Assembly (NCBI RefSeq): GCF_039542385.1
Contig: NZ_BAABIA010000006.1
Coordinates: 295,265 to 359,264, forward strand
Source of the DNA: Prosthecobacter algae
Lineage (GTDB): Bacteria; Verrucomicrobiota; Verrucomicrobiia; Verrucomicrobiales; Verrucomicrobiaceae
Length of the DNA stretch: 64,000 nt
Direction: 5' to 3'
Shown: positions 9,122 to 18,500 of the stretch, piece by piece
Position numbering within the stretch: position 1 is the first letter of the stretch
How the letters are laid out: the number at the start of each line of letters is the position of its first letter
Program-made: the position numbers and the translations under genes
The notes under the pieces: generated by a model
The model's input: the letters and a program-made list of their open reading frames with translations, nothing else
Told to the model about the DNA's origin: nothing
Databases searched by the model: none

Positions 9122-9505
9122 ATGAAACGCATTGCCCGCCTTTTCATCGTGGCTGCCCTGATGGTCTCCATCGGGCTGCCATGGGCGGCTTTGCAGTCGG
9201 TGGCCTGGATCGGCATGGCCGTGACTTACACGGTGGAAAAGGGATCGGTGGTGGAGGGATTGAGCGACACGTTTGACGGGGCGCACCCTTGTGCTCTCTG
9301 CCATGCGGTTTCCGACGGGCAAGAGAAGGAAAAGAAACAGGAACAGGACCAGGGCGGCAGCCCGAAAAAGAAGCTGGAGATGCTGCCTCTGAATCCACCT
9401 TCGTTATGGCGGCCGAAGCTTCCGCCGCAGGAGTATTCTTGGTTAGACTTTCGATGTGATCGGAGGGCTGCGACACCGCTTTTGCCTCCGCCGCGATGGG
9501 CATGA
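9122..9505 (+). CDS. Small membrane-anchored protein with CALCH motif (copy 2)
   Basis: The 127-residue protein starts at MKRIARLFIVAALM. The ATG 45 bases upstream would add a non-hydrophobic extension before the membrane helix, so 9122 is preferred. It repeats the plan of the gene at 8315: hydrophobic segment, QSVAWIGMAVTYTVEKGSVV, then DGAHPCALCHAV, and a charged tail (KEKKQEQDQGG). The CxxCH block faces the periplasm if the N-terminus is an anchor. It directly precedes the cytochrome c gene. Tandem paralogy suggests duplication followed by divergence of the tail. Confidence 0.75.
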   Translation: MKRIARLFIVAALMVSIGLPWAALQSVAWIGMAVTYTVEKGSVVEGLSDTFDGAHPCALCHAVSDGQEKEKKQEQDQGGSPKKKLEMLPLNPPSLWRPKLPPQEYSWLDFRCDRRAATPLLPPPRWA

Positions 9506-9628
9506 AAAGGATCGGGACACGACTCCCGCCATTCTGACTTTTCATCTCATTCTTAAACGACAGCCGCCATCCGCCCTCGCGCTGGATGGACGGTCCATGT
9601 CCTCGGCTTTTCATCACACTCTCGTTTC

Positions 9629-10090
9629 ATGTTTTCATCTTTTCGTTTCATTTTCACGGCGGCCTGTGCGGTCGCCCTTCATCAAGTTCACGCTCAAGAT
9701 TCTACGGCAGGTCAGACGGTTTACATGCAGGTCTGCTTTGCCTGTCATCAGCCGACCGGGCTGGGATTGCCCAATATGTTTCCGCCCTTGGCGGGTTCGG
9801 ACTGGGTCGCTGCGGCCAAGCCGGATCGCCTGATCCGCATCGTGCTGCATGGCATCACGGGGCCGATCCAACTCAATGGTCAGCCTTTCAATTCACCTGC
9901 GCCGATCATGCCGACACAGGGCACCTTGAGTGATGAGCAGATCGCCAATGTGCTGACGTATGTGCGGACGAATTTTGGCAACAAGGCCGGTGCCGTTACC
10001 GCTGCCGAAGTGAAGGCCATCCGTGAGGCAGAGAAAGCGCGCACGGCGATGTGGACGCAGGCCGAGTTGGAAAAAATCCCTGTGAACTGA
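9629..10090 (+). CDS. Periplasmic mono-haem cytochrome c (class I)
   Basis: The 153-residue protein has a signal peptide (1-22, ending VHA) and one haem c site, CFACHQ, with C36, C39 and H40. The likely axial Met is M94 in SPAPIMPTQG. The order CxxCH, LPNMFPPLAGSDW, then the Met loop is that of small electron carriers related to those fused to oxidases or dehydrogenases. About 40 charged residues follow the haem domain. It lies 3 nt upstream of the SCO-like gene, so the two are probably cotranscribed. It could be the electron partner of the large di-haem protein encoded downstream. Confidence 0.9.
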   Translation: MFSSFRFIFTAACAVALHQVHAQDSTAGQTVYMQVCFACHQPTGLGLPNMFPPLAGSDWVAAAKPDRLIRIVLHGITGPIQLNGQPFNSPAPIMPTQGTLSDEQIANVLTYVRTNFGNKAGAVTAAEVKAIREAEKARTAMWTQAELEKIPVN

Positions 10091-10093
10091 GCC

Positions 10094-10786
10094 ATGGCCG
10101 ACTCGCGATCATCTCATGCCGGATGGCCCTCTTGGGTGACCCGTTTGCTTGCCTATGGCATCGGCGGCTGCCTCGTCTTTGGGGTGATCGTGGGTGCCAA
10201 TGCGCTGTTTGAAAACACCCGTCCTTCGATGCCGATCCCCATCATCACCACGGTGAAGGGCGACCTTGTGGCGACGGAGAGATCTGGCCGCACGGTGAAG
10301 TTTTCCGACCTTAAGGGGAAGGTGGTGGTGTGTGCTTATCTTTACACGGTTTGCCCGCATGGGTGCGCGGCGATCACGGCGCAGATGCAGCAGTTGCTCA
10401 AGCGGTTTGGTGACCGTGCGGACTTCCAGTTGCTCTCGGTCGCCATTCATCCAGACCGGGACACGCCCGCCCTTTTGAGCAGCTATGCTGAGGCTGTGGG
10501 GGCCCAGGGGGATTCACCGTGGTGGTTTGTCACAGGCGAGCAGAAAGGACTGTGGGACTTCATGACGAAGGAACTGCACCTGGAGGAGGCGAAGCCCATC
10601 CCTGAAGATGAGCGGATAAACCCGATGGACCACTATGAGCATGATCTGCGCATGGTGCTGATCGACCGCCAGGGCCGCGTGCGCCGCTATTACTCGGTCT
10701 TTCATCCGCAGCCGGAAATCGCTGCCGTGATGTGTGAACGCCTGCCTCAGGATGTGCAGCGCCTGCTCGAAGACCCGGAACTTTAA
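10094..10786 (+). CDS. SCO1/SenC-family thioredoxin-fold protein
   Basis: This 230-residue protein has one N-terminal membrane anchor (about 15-38) and a thioredoxin-like domain. The copper ligands of the SCO family are recognisable: CPHGC with C87 and C91 (CxxxC), and a histidine at H180 or H183 before LRMVLID. SCO proteins deliver copper to the CuA site of cytochrome oxidase or act as thiol reductases. The start is 3 nt after the stop of the cytochrome c gene, and the HMA-like gene begins 4 nt after its stop. The context supports a copper role. Confidence 0.88.
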   Translation: MADSRSSHAGWPSWVTRLLAYGIGGCLVFGVIVGANALFENTRPSMPIPIITTVKGDLVATERSGRTVKFSDLKGKVVVCAYLYTVCPHGCAAITAQMQQLLKRFGDRADFQLLSVAIHPDRDTPALLSSYAEAVGAQGDSPWWFVTGEQKGLWDFMTKELHLEEAKPIPEDERINPMDHYEHDLRMVLIDRQGRVRRYYSVFHPQPEIAAVMCERLPQDVQRLLEDPEL

Positions 10787-10790
10787 AGCC

Positions 10791-11117
10791 ATGAAAAATC
10801 TATTGTTTACGATTCTATTGTTTGTTATTCCCTGCCATGCGGCGGACCCCACCTTTGTTTATCAAGGCGAGGTGTCCGGGGTGTTTTGCAGCGTGTGCTC
10901 CAGCCATGTCAAAGCAGCGCTGATGACGATCCAGGGTGTGCAGGATGTGAAGATCAAAATCGCGCCGGAAGGGCAGCTTCCTAAGCTGACCCTCACGGCC
11001 ACGACGGACCGGCTGACCCGTGAGGATGCGGTCAAGGCCTTGGGAGACAAGGCCAAGGACTTCGACATTCGCTCTCTCAAACTGGTTCAGCCTTCAAGCG
11101 CAACCCCTACACGCTGA
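10791..11117 (+). CDS. Secreted HMA-like CxxC metal-binding protein
   Basis: The 108-residue product has a signal peptide (about 1-17) and a ferredoxin-like heavy-metal-associated fold. The metal motif is CSVC (C33, C36), within GEVSGVFCSVCSSHV, followed by VQDVKIKI as in MerP/CopZ-like proteins. In contrast to cytoplasmic copper chaperones, it is predicted to be exported. An earlier ATG at 10734 would lie inside the SCO gene and lacks a signal peptide, so 10791 is chosen. Its stop overlaps the start of the next gene (TGATG), indicating coupled translation. Confidence 0.87.
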   Translation: MKNLLFTILLFVIPCHAADPTFVYQGEVSGVFCSVCSSHVKAALMTIQGVQDVKIKIAPEGQLPKLTLTATTDRLTREDAVKALGDKAKDFDIRSLKLVQPSSATPTR

Positions 11118-14100
11118 TGAAATTTACCTTCCTTCCATTCCTCGTTCTTTTGGCGACCTATCTGGGCACGACAGAGGCGGCGCACGCTGCTTTTGAGCAT
11201 GCTGAGGCACGCCATACGCATCCCGTCGGCCTGACTCCTGACGGCACGCGGCTGTTGGCGGTGGATTCCATCAATGCTCGGTTGAGTGTTTTTGATGTGA
11301 CGGGTTCCGGTGCCCCGGTGCGGGTGACGGAGATCCCCACGGGGCTGGAGCCCGTTTCCGTGAGGGCGCGCACGAATGATGAGGTGTGGGTGGTCAATGA
11401 ATTGAGTGACAGTGTCTCGGTCATCTCGCTGAGTCAGGGGGTGGTGCTGGCTACTCTGAGTGCGGAGGATGAGCCAGCGGATGTGGTCTTTGCCCAAGGT
11501 AAGGCCTTCGTCACCTGCGCCCGAAACAACAGCCTGCGCATCTTTGATGTGACCACGCGCAATCTGGTCGCGACGATTCCTCTGGAGGGACTGTATCCGC
11601 GAGTGCTCACGGTCAGTGCCGACGGTGCCAAAGTGTATGCGGCGTTCATGGACTCTGGTAACCGCACGACCATTCTGCCGAAGAGTGCGGCACCAGCACA
11701 ACCTACGCCATCGAACCCAAGCCTGCCTGCGCCGCCGCAGACTGCGCTCATTGTTCCATCCGATGATTCACGGGTCAGCCATTTCACGCTGGATCATGAT
11801 GTGGTGGAGATCGATGCGAGCAATCACAGCATCCTTGGTTATGCCAGTGGTGTTGGCACGACGCTCTTTGACCTCGCTTTTCGCCCCGGATCGGGAGACC
11901 TTTGGGTGGGCAATACGGAGGCCTTTAACCTGATCCGCCATGAGCCGAATCTCCGGGGTCGCTTCGCAGCGAACCGGCTGACGCGCATCGCCGCAGGCAC
12001 GGGGCAGGTAACGGCCTTTGATCTCAATCCGGGCATTGACTACCAGACGCTGCCCAACGCTGCCGCCCAGGCCACTGCGCTGGCACAGCCGACGGCCCTA
12101 GCCTTCAGTGGCGATGGCGGCACGTTATGGATCGCCGCTTTTGCCTCGGATCGCATTGCCAAGGTGAACGCAGAGGATGCAGCGGTGCAGGCTCGTGTGG
12201 ATCTGCGCACAGGTGCAGATGCCAGTGCCGCCGCGATGCGGGGACCGCGTGGGCTGGTGCTGGATGAGGCAAGCGGGCGGTTGTTTGTGCTGAACAAGCT
12301 GTCACACACTCTCAGCGTGATATCCACAGACTCACTGGCCATTGCGCATGAGATCCCGATTTCTGCCTTCAATCCGATGCCAGCATCCGTCAAAGCGGGG
12401 CAAGGCTATCTCTTCGATGCCCGTTTGTCTGGCAATGGCACGGTGTCTTGCGGCACCTGCCATTTCGATGCGGACCGGGATGGGCTGGCATGGGATCTGG
12501 GTGACCCTGCGGGGGAGATGATGACCGTGCTGGGGGCCAATCTTTCCGTTCATGATAATACGCCGCGTCCACGTGTGATGCACCCGATGAAGGGGCCGAT
12601 GACGACGCAAACGCTGCGGGGCATGCAGGATGGTGCCCCCTTTCATTGGCGGGGTGACCGGGCCACCATCGCTGCGTTCAATCCGACTTTCGATCTCCTG
12701 ATGGGTGGACAGCAAATCGACGAAGAAGACATGGCTGACCTAACCAGCTATTTGCTAAGCATCGTCAATCATCCTAACCCAAACCGCAACAACGATCGCA
12801 GTTTGCCCACTTCCTTTGGCAACGGGAATCCTGTTACGGGTCGTGATCTGTATAACAATCACAACAAGTCCCATTGTGCGGTCTGCCATCTTTTGCCCAA
12901 GGGAACGGACAACAACATTGATCTGCCACAGGAGGTGGGGTCTGCCCAGCCACTGAAGACGCCTCCGCTGCGCACGGTTTATCAGCGTATGTTTTATAAT
13001 CCACGAGCAGGGGCGGAATCCCTGAGCGGCTTTGGAATGCTGCATGATGGCACCGGCTTTGTTCTGCCCATCGTTCATCCCTACGTGCTGGACAATCTGG
13101 ACCTGGCTGAGCTGAAGCACGTCACGGCTTTCCTTCAGTGCTTTGACTCGGGGGTGGCACCTGCGGTGGGCATGAGCGCCACCGTGAATGTTGCCAATCG
13201 CGCCGATGCCAGTGTCAGCACGGTGCTGAATCTGCTCGAAGCCCGTGCGGCGGTGGATCCTGGTGACTGTGACCTGATCGTGCGAGGCAAGGTGGGAGGC
13301 CAGGAAAAACGCTACCAGTTCAGCCCCGGCCCTAAAACTTACCGAAGTGAAAAGGCGAGCGAAGGAAGCCTAACTAGAAGTGCGCTTCTTTCCTTGATCG
13401 AGGGCAGTGATTCGGTTTCGTTTTTGGGGACATTGCCAGGAGCGGGCCCACGCTTGAGCGTGGATGAAGATGAAGATGGTTTCCTCAATGGTGATGACCC
13501 CAATCCCGGCCTCAAGGATGGCCCGCCAACAATCACCCAGGAGCCGGTGGACCGTGCAGTGCCGCCCGGAGCGGATGTGAGTCTAACCGTTCAAGCGGAA
13601 GGGCTGGGGCTGAGCTTCCAATGGTATAAGGGAACGCAGCCCATCATCACAGGCACGGAAGCGACGCTCACCCTGAAGGAGGTGACGACAGCGGATGCAG
13701 GCAACTACAGCGTCCAGGTGCAGAATGCCTCCGGCAGCCGAACCAGCCGAGTGATGAAGCTGGAGGTGTATCCTGCCCCGGTAATCACGGTGCATCCAGT
13801 GTCGCTGAGCGTCAAAGAGGGGCAGAGCGCCACCTTTAGCGTCACAGCAACTGGCAGCGGGATCACCTACCAGTGGAGGCGTGGCAGCGCCCAGGTTGGC
13901 GGTGCGACGGCACGCACTCTAACGCTCAATGGTGTAAGTGCGGCTGACATCGGCAGCTACAATGTGGTCGTCAGCAACGGAGCCGGTAGCGATACCAGTG
14001 GAGAGGCGCAGTTAAGTGTGCAGTTGAAACCCGTGATGAATCCCCTGAATCTTCGAGGGGCCATCATCGGACAGGACTATTCAGACGCAGTGAGCGCTAC

Positions 14101-15451
14101 TCATGAGCCCACTCGTTTTACCATTACAGGATTGCCCCCGGGCCTGAAATACGATGCTAGCACTGGGGTCATCAGTGGACGACCCACGGTGAGTAAAACG
14201 TACTTAGTCAAGGCCACGGCCACGAATGGGGCAGGCACTGGGCCACAGGTTTCGCAAGAGCTGACGGTGGAGCCTTTTCCGGCTCAGTTGATCGGCACTT
14301 ACGATGGCATCATGCCACGAAACTTGGGCATGAACGGCCTTCTGGGAGGTCGGTTAAAACTCACCGTTGCCAAGACGGGTGCTTATTCGGGCACGCTAAG
14401 CTTGGGCTCGGTGACGCATGCCTTGAAGGGGGCTTTGAAGGTGCTGCCGGATGAGGATCCCACTCACGAAATGTTCGTGAAGCGCAAAGGGAAGTCGGAC
14501 CTTAAGGTCACACTCACCCTGGGGCGTCAAAGCCGCATGGTGACGGGAGAGATTGAGGAGGAGGGCTCTACCTTGGCTTTGGCTGCACGTCTGCCGGATG
14601 TGGAACTCAGCCGTTACACAGGGAACTACACCCTGGCTCTGAAACTGAGCCTGGGGGATCAGGGGCAACCGCACATTCCCCAAGGTCATAGCCACGGGGC
14701 CTTTAAGGTATCCACAAAGGGGGCGGCCTCGGGGGTGATTTTTCTGGCTGATGGTACGAAGATGACCTTCGCGGCCCCCATCGCTGAGGGCGGACACTTA
14801 CCCTTTCACAGTCTGCTGTATGCCAAGACAGGTTCCGCGCAGGGGCTTTTAAAATTGGGTTCCGATGCGATGCATAGGCTCGCAGTGGGCAGTGAGGTGT
14901 CTTGGTTTAAAGAAACTCAGGCACGTTTCTCGCGGCTGTATCCGCAGACTTTTGGTCCGCTGAATCTAGGCGTCATCGGCGGGGTTTACACCGTCCCCTC
15001 CTCCACTGAGATTGCGATGAATCTGGAAGCAGGCGCGGGCAATGCACGCCTGGCTTTTGCCCGAGGTGGAGCACCTGATCCTGCGACGCGGCTGAACCTG
15101 GAGGCCCTGGAGATCCAGCCTGGCAGCCCAGCCAAGCTGGTGTTCCCAGCGAGTAACCCTGGCCTGGTTAAACTCACCGTGACACCAGGTAAAGGAGCGG
15201 CCTTTACGGCTGGAGGAACGGGCGTGTTCAAAGGCAGCTTCAGTCTTTCAGACATGGATAACAGCCTGACGCCTAACAAGCTTTTGAAACGGACGGCGAC
15301 CTTCAGTGGCGCCCTCGTGGACGATGGCACTTCGGTCAAAGGCTACGGCTTTTTCATCCTGGCCCAGATGCCGACTGCAGAGCCGAAGACGACGACCTCC
15401 ACCAGCCCCCAGCTTTCCGGCAGCGTCCTCTTAGAGGCCTCCGTGCCCTGA
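11117..15451 (+). CDS. Large secreted propeller, di-haem cytochrome and Ig-like multidomain protein
   Basis: The 1444-residue protein has a signal peptide (1-24), followed by a YVTN-type beta-propeller (about 25-430). A cytochrome c peroxidase/MauG-like region follows with two haem sites, CGTCH at 445-449 and CAVCH at 587-591. Two Ig-like domains follow (about 803-970; motifs FQWYKGTQP and YQWRRGSAQ), then a He_PIG-like putative Ig domain (about 975-1053). The C-terminal 389-residue module (1056-1444) is shared with the next gene. His residues cluster right after the signal peptide (HAAFEHAEARHTH). The stop of the HMA gene overlaps its start. I infer a surface redox enzyme, possibly linked to copper or to a peptide-cofactor modification as in MauG, but the substrate is unknown. 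Confidence 0.85.
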   Translation: MKFTFLPFLVLLATYLGTTEAAHAAFEHAEARHTHPVGLTPDGTRLLAVDSINARLSVFDVTGSGAPVRVTEIPTGLEPVSVRARTNDEVWVVNELSDSVSVISLSQGVVLATLSAEDEPADVVFAQGKAFVTCARNNSLRIFDVTTRNLVATIPLEGLYPRVLTVSADGAKVYAAFMDSGNRTTILPKSAAPAQPTPSNPSLPAPPQTALIVPSDDSRVSHFTLDHDVVEIDASNHSILGYASGVGTTLFDLAFRPGSGDLWVGNTEAFNLIRHEPNLRGRFAANRLTRIAAGTGQVTAFDLNPGIDYQTLPNAAAQATALAQPTALAFSGDGGTLWIAAFASDRIAKVNAEDAAVQARVDLRTGADASAAAMRGPRGLVLDEASGRLFVLNKLSHTLSVISTDSLAIAHEIPISAFNPMPASVKAGQGYLFDARLSGNGTVSCGTCHFDADRDGLAWDLGDPAGEMMTVLGANLSVHDNTPRPRVMHPMKGPMTTQTLRGMQDGAPFHWRGDRATIAAFNPTFDLLMGGQQIDEEDMADLTSYLLSIVNHPNPNRNNDRSLPTSFGNGNPVTGRDLYNNHNKSHCAVCHLLPKGTDNNIDLPQEVGSAQPLKTPPLRTVYQRMFYNPRAGAESLSGFGMLHDGTGFVLPIVHPYVLDNLDLAELKHVTAFLQCFDSGVAPAVGMSATVNVANRADASVSTVLNLLEARAAVDPGDCDLIVRGKVGGQEKRYQFSPGPKTYRSEKASEGSLTRSALLSLIEGSDSVSFLGTLPGAGPRLSVDEDEDGFLNGDDPNPGLKDGPPTITQEPVDRAVPPGADVSLTVQAEGLGLSFQWYKGTQPIITGTEATLTLKEVTTADAGNYSVQVQNASGSRTSRVMKLEVYPAPVITVHPVSLSVKEGQSATFSVTATGSGITYQWRRGSAQVGGATARTLTLNGVSAADIGSYNVVVSNGAGSDTSGEAQLSVQLKPVMNPLNLRGAIIGQDYSDAVSATHEPTRFTITGLPPGLKYDASTGVISGRPTVSKTYLVKATATNGAGTGPQVSQELTVEPFPAQLIGTYDGIMPRNLGMNGLLGGRLKLTVAKTGAYSGTLSLGSVTHALKGALKVLPDEDPTHEMFVKRKGKSDLKVTLTLGRQSRMVTGEIEEEGSTLALAARLPDVELSRYTGNYTLALKLSLGDQGQPHIPQGHSHGAFKVSTKGAASGVIFLADGTKMTFAAPIAEGGHLPFHSLLYAKTGSAQGLLKLGSDAMHRLAVGSEVSWFKETQARFSRLYPQTFGPLNLGVIGGVYTVPSSTEIAMNLEAGAGNARLAFARGGAPDPATRLNLEALEIQPGSPAKLVFPASNPGLVKLTVTPGKGAAFTAGGTGVFKGSFSLSDMDNSLTPNKLLKRTATFSGALVDDGTSVKGYGFFILAQMPTAEPKTTTSTSPQLSGSVLLEASVP

Positions 15452-15526
15452 CTTTCTAGCGGAAAACCAAGCAAACAACACACCCACAACCAAGACCCAG
15501 ACACCTGATACGCCTACCTCATTCAC

Positions 15527-18500
15527 ATGAAAACTAAACGATACTCCCTGAACCGGCTTCTGACCGGCACGGTGCTCCTCCTGGGCACTCTGTCCGCATC
15601 AGCGCACATCGGTTATACTGGCCGTGACTTCGGCACGGTTGTGCCTAACGCGGCCCCCGTCACCATTGCCAATCAAGCCGTCACCAGCAATTATGGCTGG
15701 GCTGATGGCACCGACGCCGACTTCGGCGATGGCCACAAGCTGCGCTACTACCGCTTCAACCTTGCGGCACCGGCCTATGTCACCATCAGCTTCAGCGGCT
15801 CCACCAATGGCGGTACCAAGAACGGCAGCATCAAGCCTGGATTTTCTGTCTTCCAGGGCCTTGCTCACCTTGCCCCCATCACCAATGCGCCGGGCAGTGC
15901 AGACCATGACGGTGCTCCGATCACCTTGGCCTATCTGGCCAGCCTGGGCGGGGTGGCAAAGGAAGGCGCTTTCCGTGCGCTCGCGGACTGGCGAGTGGGT
16001 GGAGAGAACCAGCCTGGACCTGTTTTTGACTTCGATGCTGCCGATGGCCTGAGCACGTTCGTGTTCAAAGGCTATGCCGTGGATGGCAATGCCAGCCTCT
16101 TTGGTTCAGCACCTGGAGTCGTGGGAGACAACAATGCCGATGGGACGGTGACCAAGTCATTGTTCCTCCCCGCAGGAGACTATTCGATCTTTGTGGGGGG
16201 CGCGAACTATACGGGCCAGTTTCCCACCCCAGATGCGACCTCCTACGGCCTGACTGGCACAATTTCTGCCTCAGCCTTTACCTATGCTGCCGGTGATCCG
16301 GTGGAAGGTGGCATCGGCTATCAGCATCAGGTTACCTTGGGGGAAAACAGCTCTGGCAGCTTCAGCGGCCTTGTGGGTGCCTGGAGTTGGGAAGACAATA
16401 AATTGTTCGGCGGCGACGGCCAGGGCACCGACCCGGTAGGTTGGACACACACCTCCAACTGGGCAGCGCTGCATCTGCAAAAAGATACGGTCTTGACCGT
16501 CACCATGGCACGTGATGCCAACGTGCCGGACCCCACGGAGGAAAATCCGGACGCCAAAGCGGACACCTCATCCATGAATCCCTCCATGACGTTGTTTCGC
16601 GGACTGGACAATGATGGGGACGATTTCCATACCTATAACAACCGTGGCAACATTGCCTGGGCGGAAGACATCCAATACGTGGACCATGTGGAGAACTCCA
16701 CCGAGGAAACCATCACCCGTTCCTGGTTCCTTCGTGCCGGAGACTACACCTTCGCGCTGGGCAGCAATGCCACGGCAGACAACCTCAAAAAGCAGGGGTA
16801 CAGCATTTCATTCTCTACACAGTCCTCGGGAGCTGTCGATCCTGTGCCCAATACTTACCTGCCGCCTGAATACATTGGCACCGGAGGCATTGGTTATGCT
16901 CACACTGTCATCGCCAAGGTTGGTGATGCTGGCAGCTTCAGCAACCGCGTGGGAGCCTGGAGCTGGGAAGACAGTTCTTTGCCTTCTTCTCCTGGACAGA
17001 AATCTTTGGGCTGGACCCATACGAGCAACTGGCTCGCACTGAAGCTTGAAGAGGAGGCCTATTTCTCACTCACCATGGAGAGCGACGACAACGTCCCCTG
17101 GCCGAGCACCGAAAACCCTGACCGTAAGGCGGATACAAGCCACATGAAGCCCAGCTTCACCCTCTACCGCGGCTGGGACAACGACGGCTCTGACAATCAC
17201 ACCTACAGCAACAAAGGTAACGTGCTGTGGGCGGAAGACATCCGCTACCTGGACCATGTGGACAACTCCACCGCGAGCAAAGTCACCCGCACCTGGCGTC
17301 TGCCGCCCGGGGAATACACTCTCGCCCTGGGCAGCAATGCCACGGCAGACACCCTGCTGGAACAAGGCTACAAGGTTTCTTACCAGGCGCTCACGGCAGG
17401 TGCTGTCGTCACAGGAGATCCCGCCGCAGGCGGCATCGGCTACTCCCGTGTCATCAATGTGGGCCGCGGAGACAGCGGCACCTTTTCAGATCATGTCGGT
17501 TCATGGAGCTGGGAAGATCAAGGCCTCGATGCGGATGAACCTGTCGGCTGGACACACCAGAGTCGCTGGCTTGCCGTGCACATCAAAGATCCTCTGACGC
17601 TGAACATCACGATGGCTCGTGATGCCAATGTTTCATGGCCGAGCACCGAAAATCCTGGCCGCTTGGCCCCCGTCGATAAAATGAATCCGAGCTTCACACT
17701 CTATCGTGGCTGGGACAATGACGGCTCTGACAGCCACATTTACAGCAATAGTGGCAACGTTGCCTGGGCGGAAGATATTAGCTATGTGGACCACTACGGT
17801 AACAGTTCATTGGGGGTCATCACTCGCTCTTACACCCTCGCTCCCGGCTATTACACCTTCGCTCTCGGCAGCAATGCGCCAGCCGATGAGCGGGATACGA
17901 ACCGTCAAGGATTCAGCTTCACCTGGACGACTGGAAATCCCGTCGTGATTTCCCCGGTGATTACGCAGCAGCCCAAGGGAGTCGAATTGGTGGAAGGAAA
18001 GAAAGCCGCTCTCAGCGTCAAAGCCAGCGGCCCAGCCCTTTCCTATCAATGGAGCCGTAATGGGAAAGCCATTGAGGACGGCACCTCCGACACTTTGGTG
18101 ATCGAAGAGACCACCCTGAGTGATGCTGGCAGCTACACGGTGGAGGTGCGTAACGCAGCAGGTTGGGTTACTAGCACGGCCGCATCCGTGGCGGTTGTCG
18201 CAGTTCCCGTCGTGGTTGGTTTCGACATCCCTGATCTCATCGTTGGGCAGCCCTATCAGATCCAGCTCACGGCGATCAACAGCCCCACGGCCTTTGCTGT
18301 GAAGGGGCTTCCACGCGGGCTGACCTTTGATTCCAAGACACTTCTCATCAGTGGTCGCCCACAGGTGGTCAGTCCTCTGGTGACGGTTGAAATCATCGCC
18401 TCGAACAAAGCAGGCAAGAGTGAGAAGACCACGGACACCTTTGCGGTCACTTCCCTGGCCACAGGCGTGGGAGGCAGCTTCACAGGACCGCTGGGCCGTG

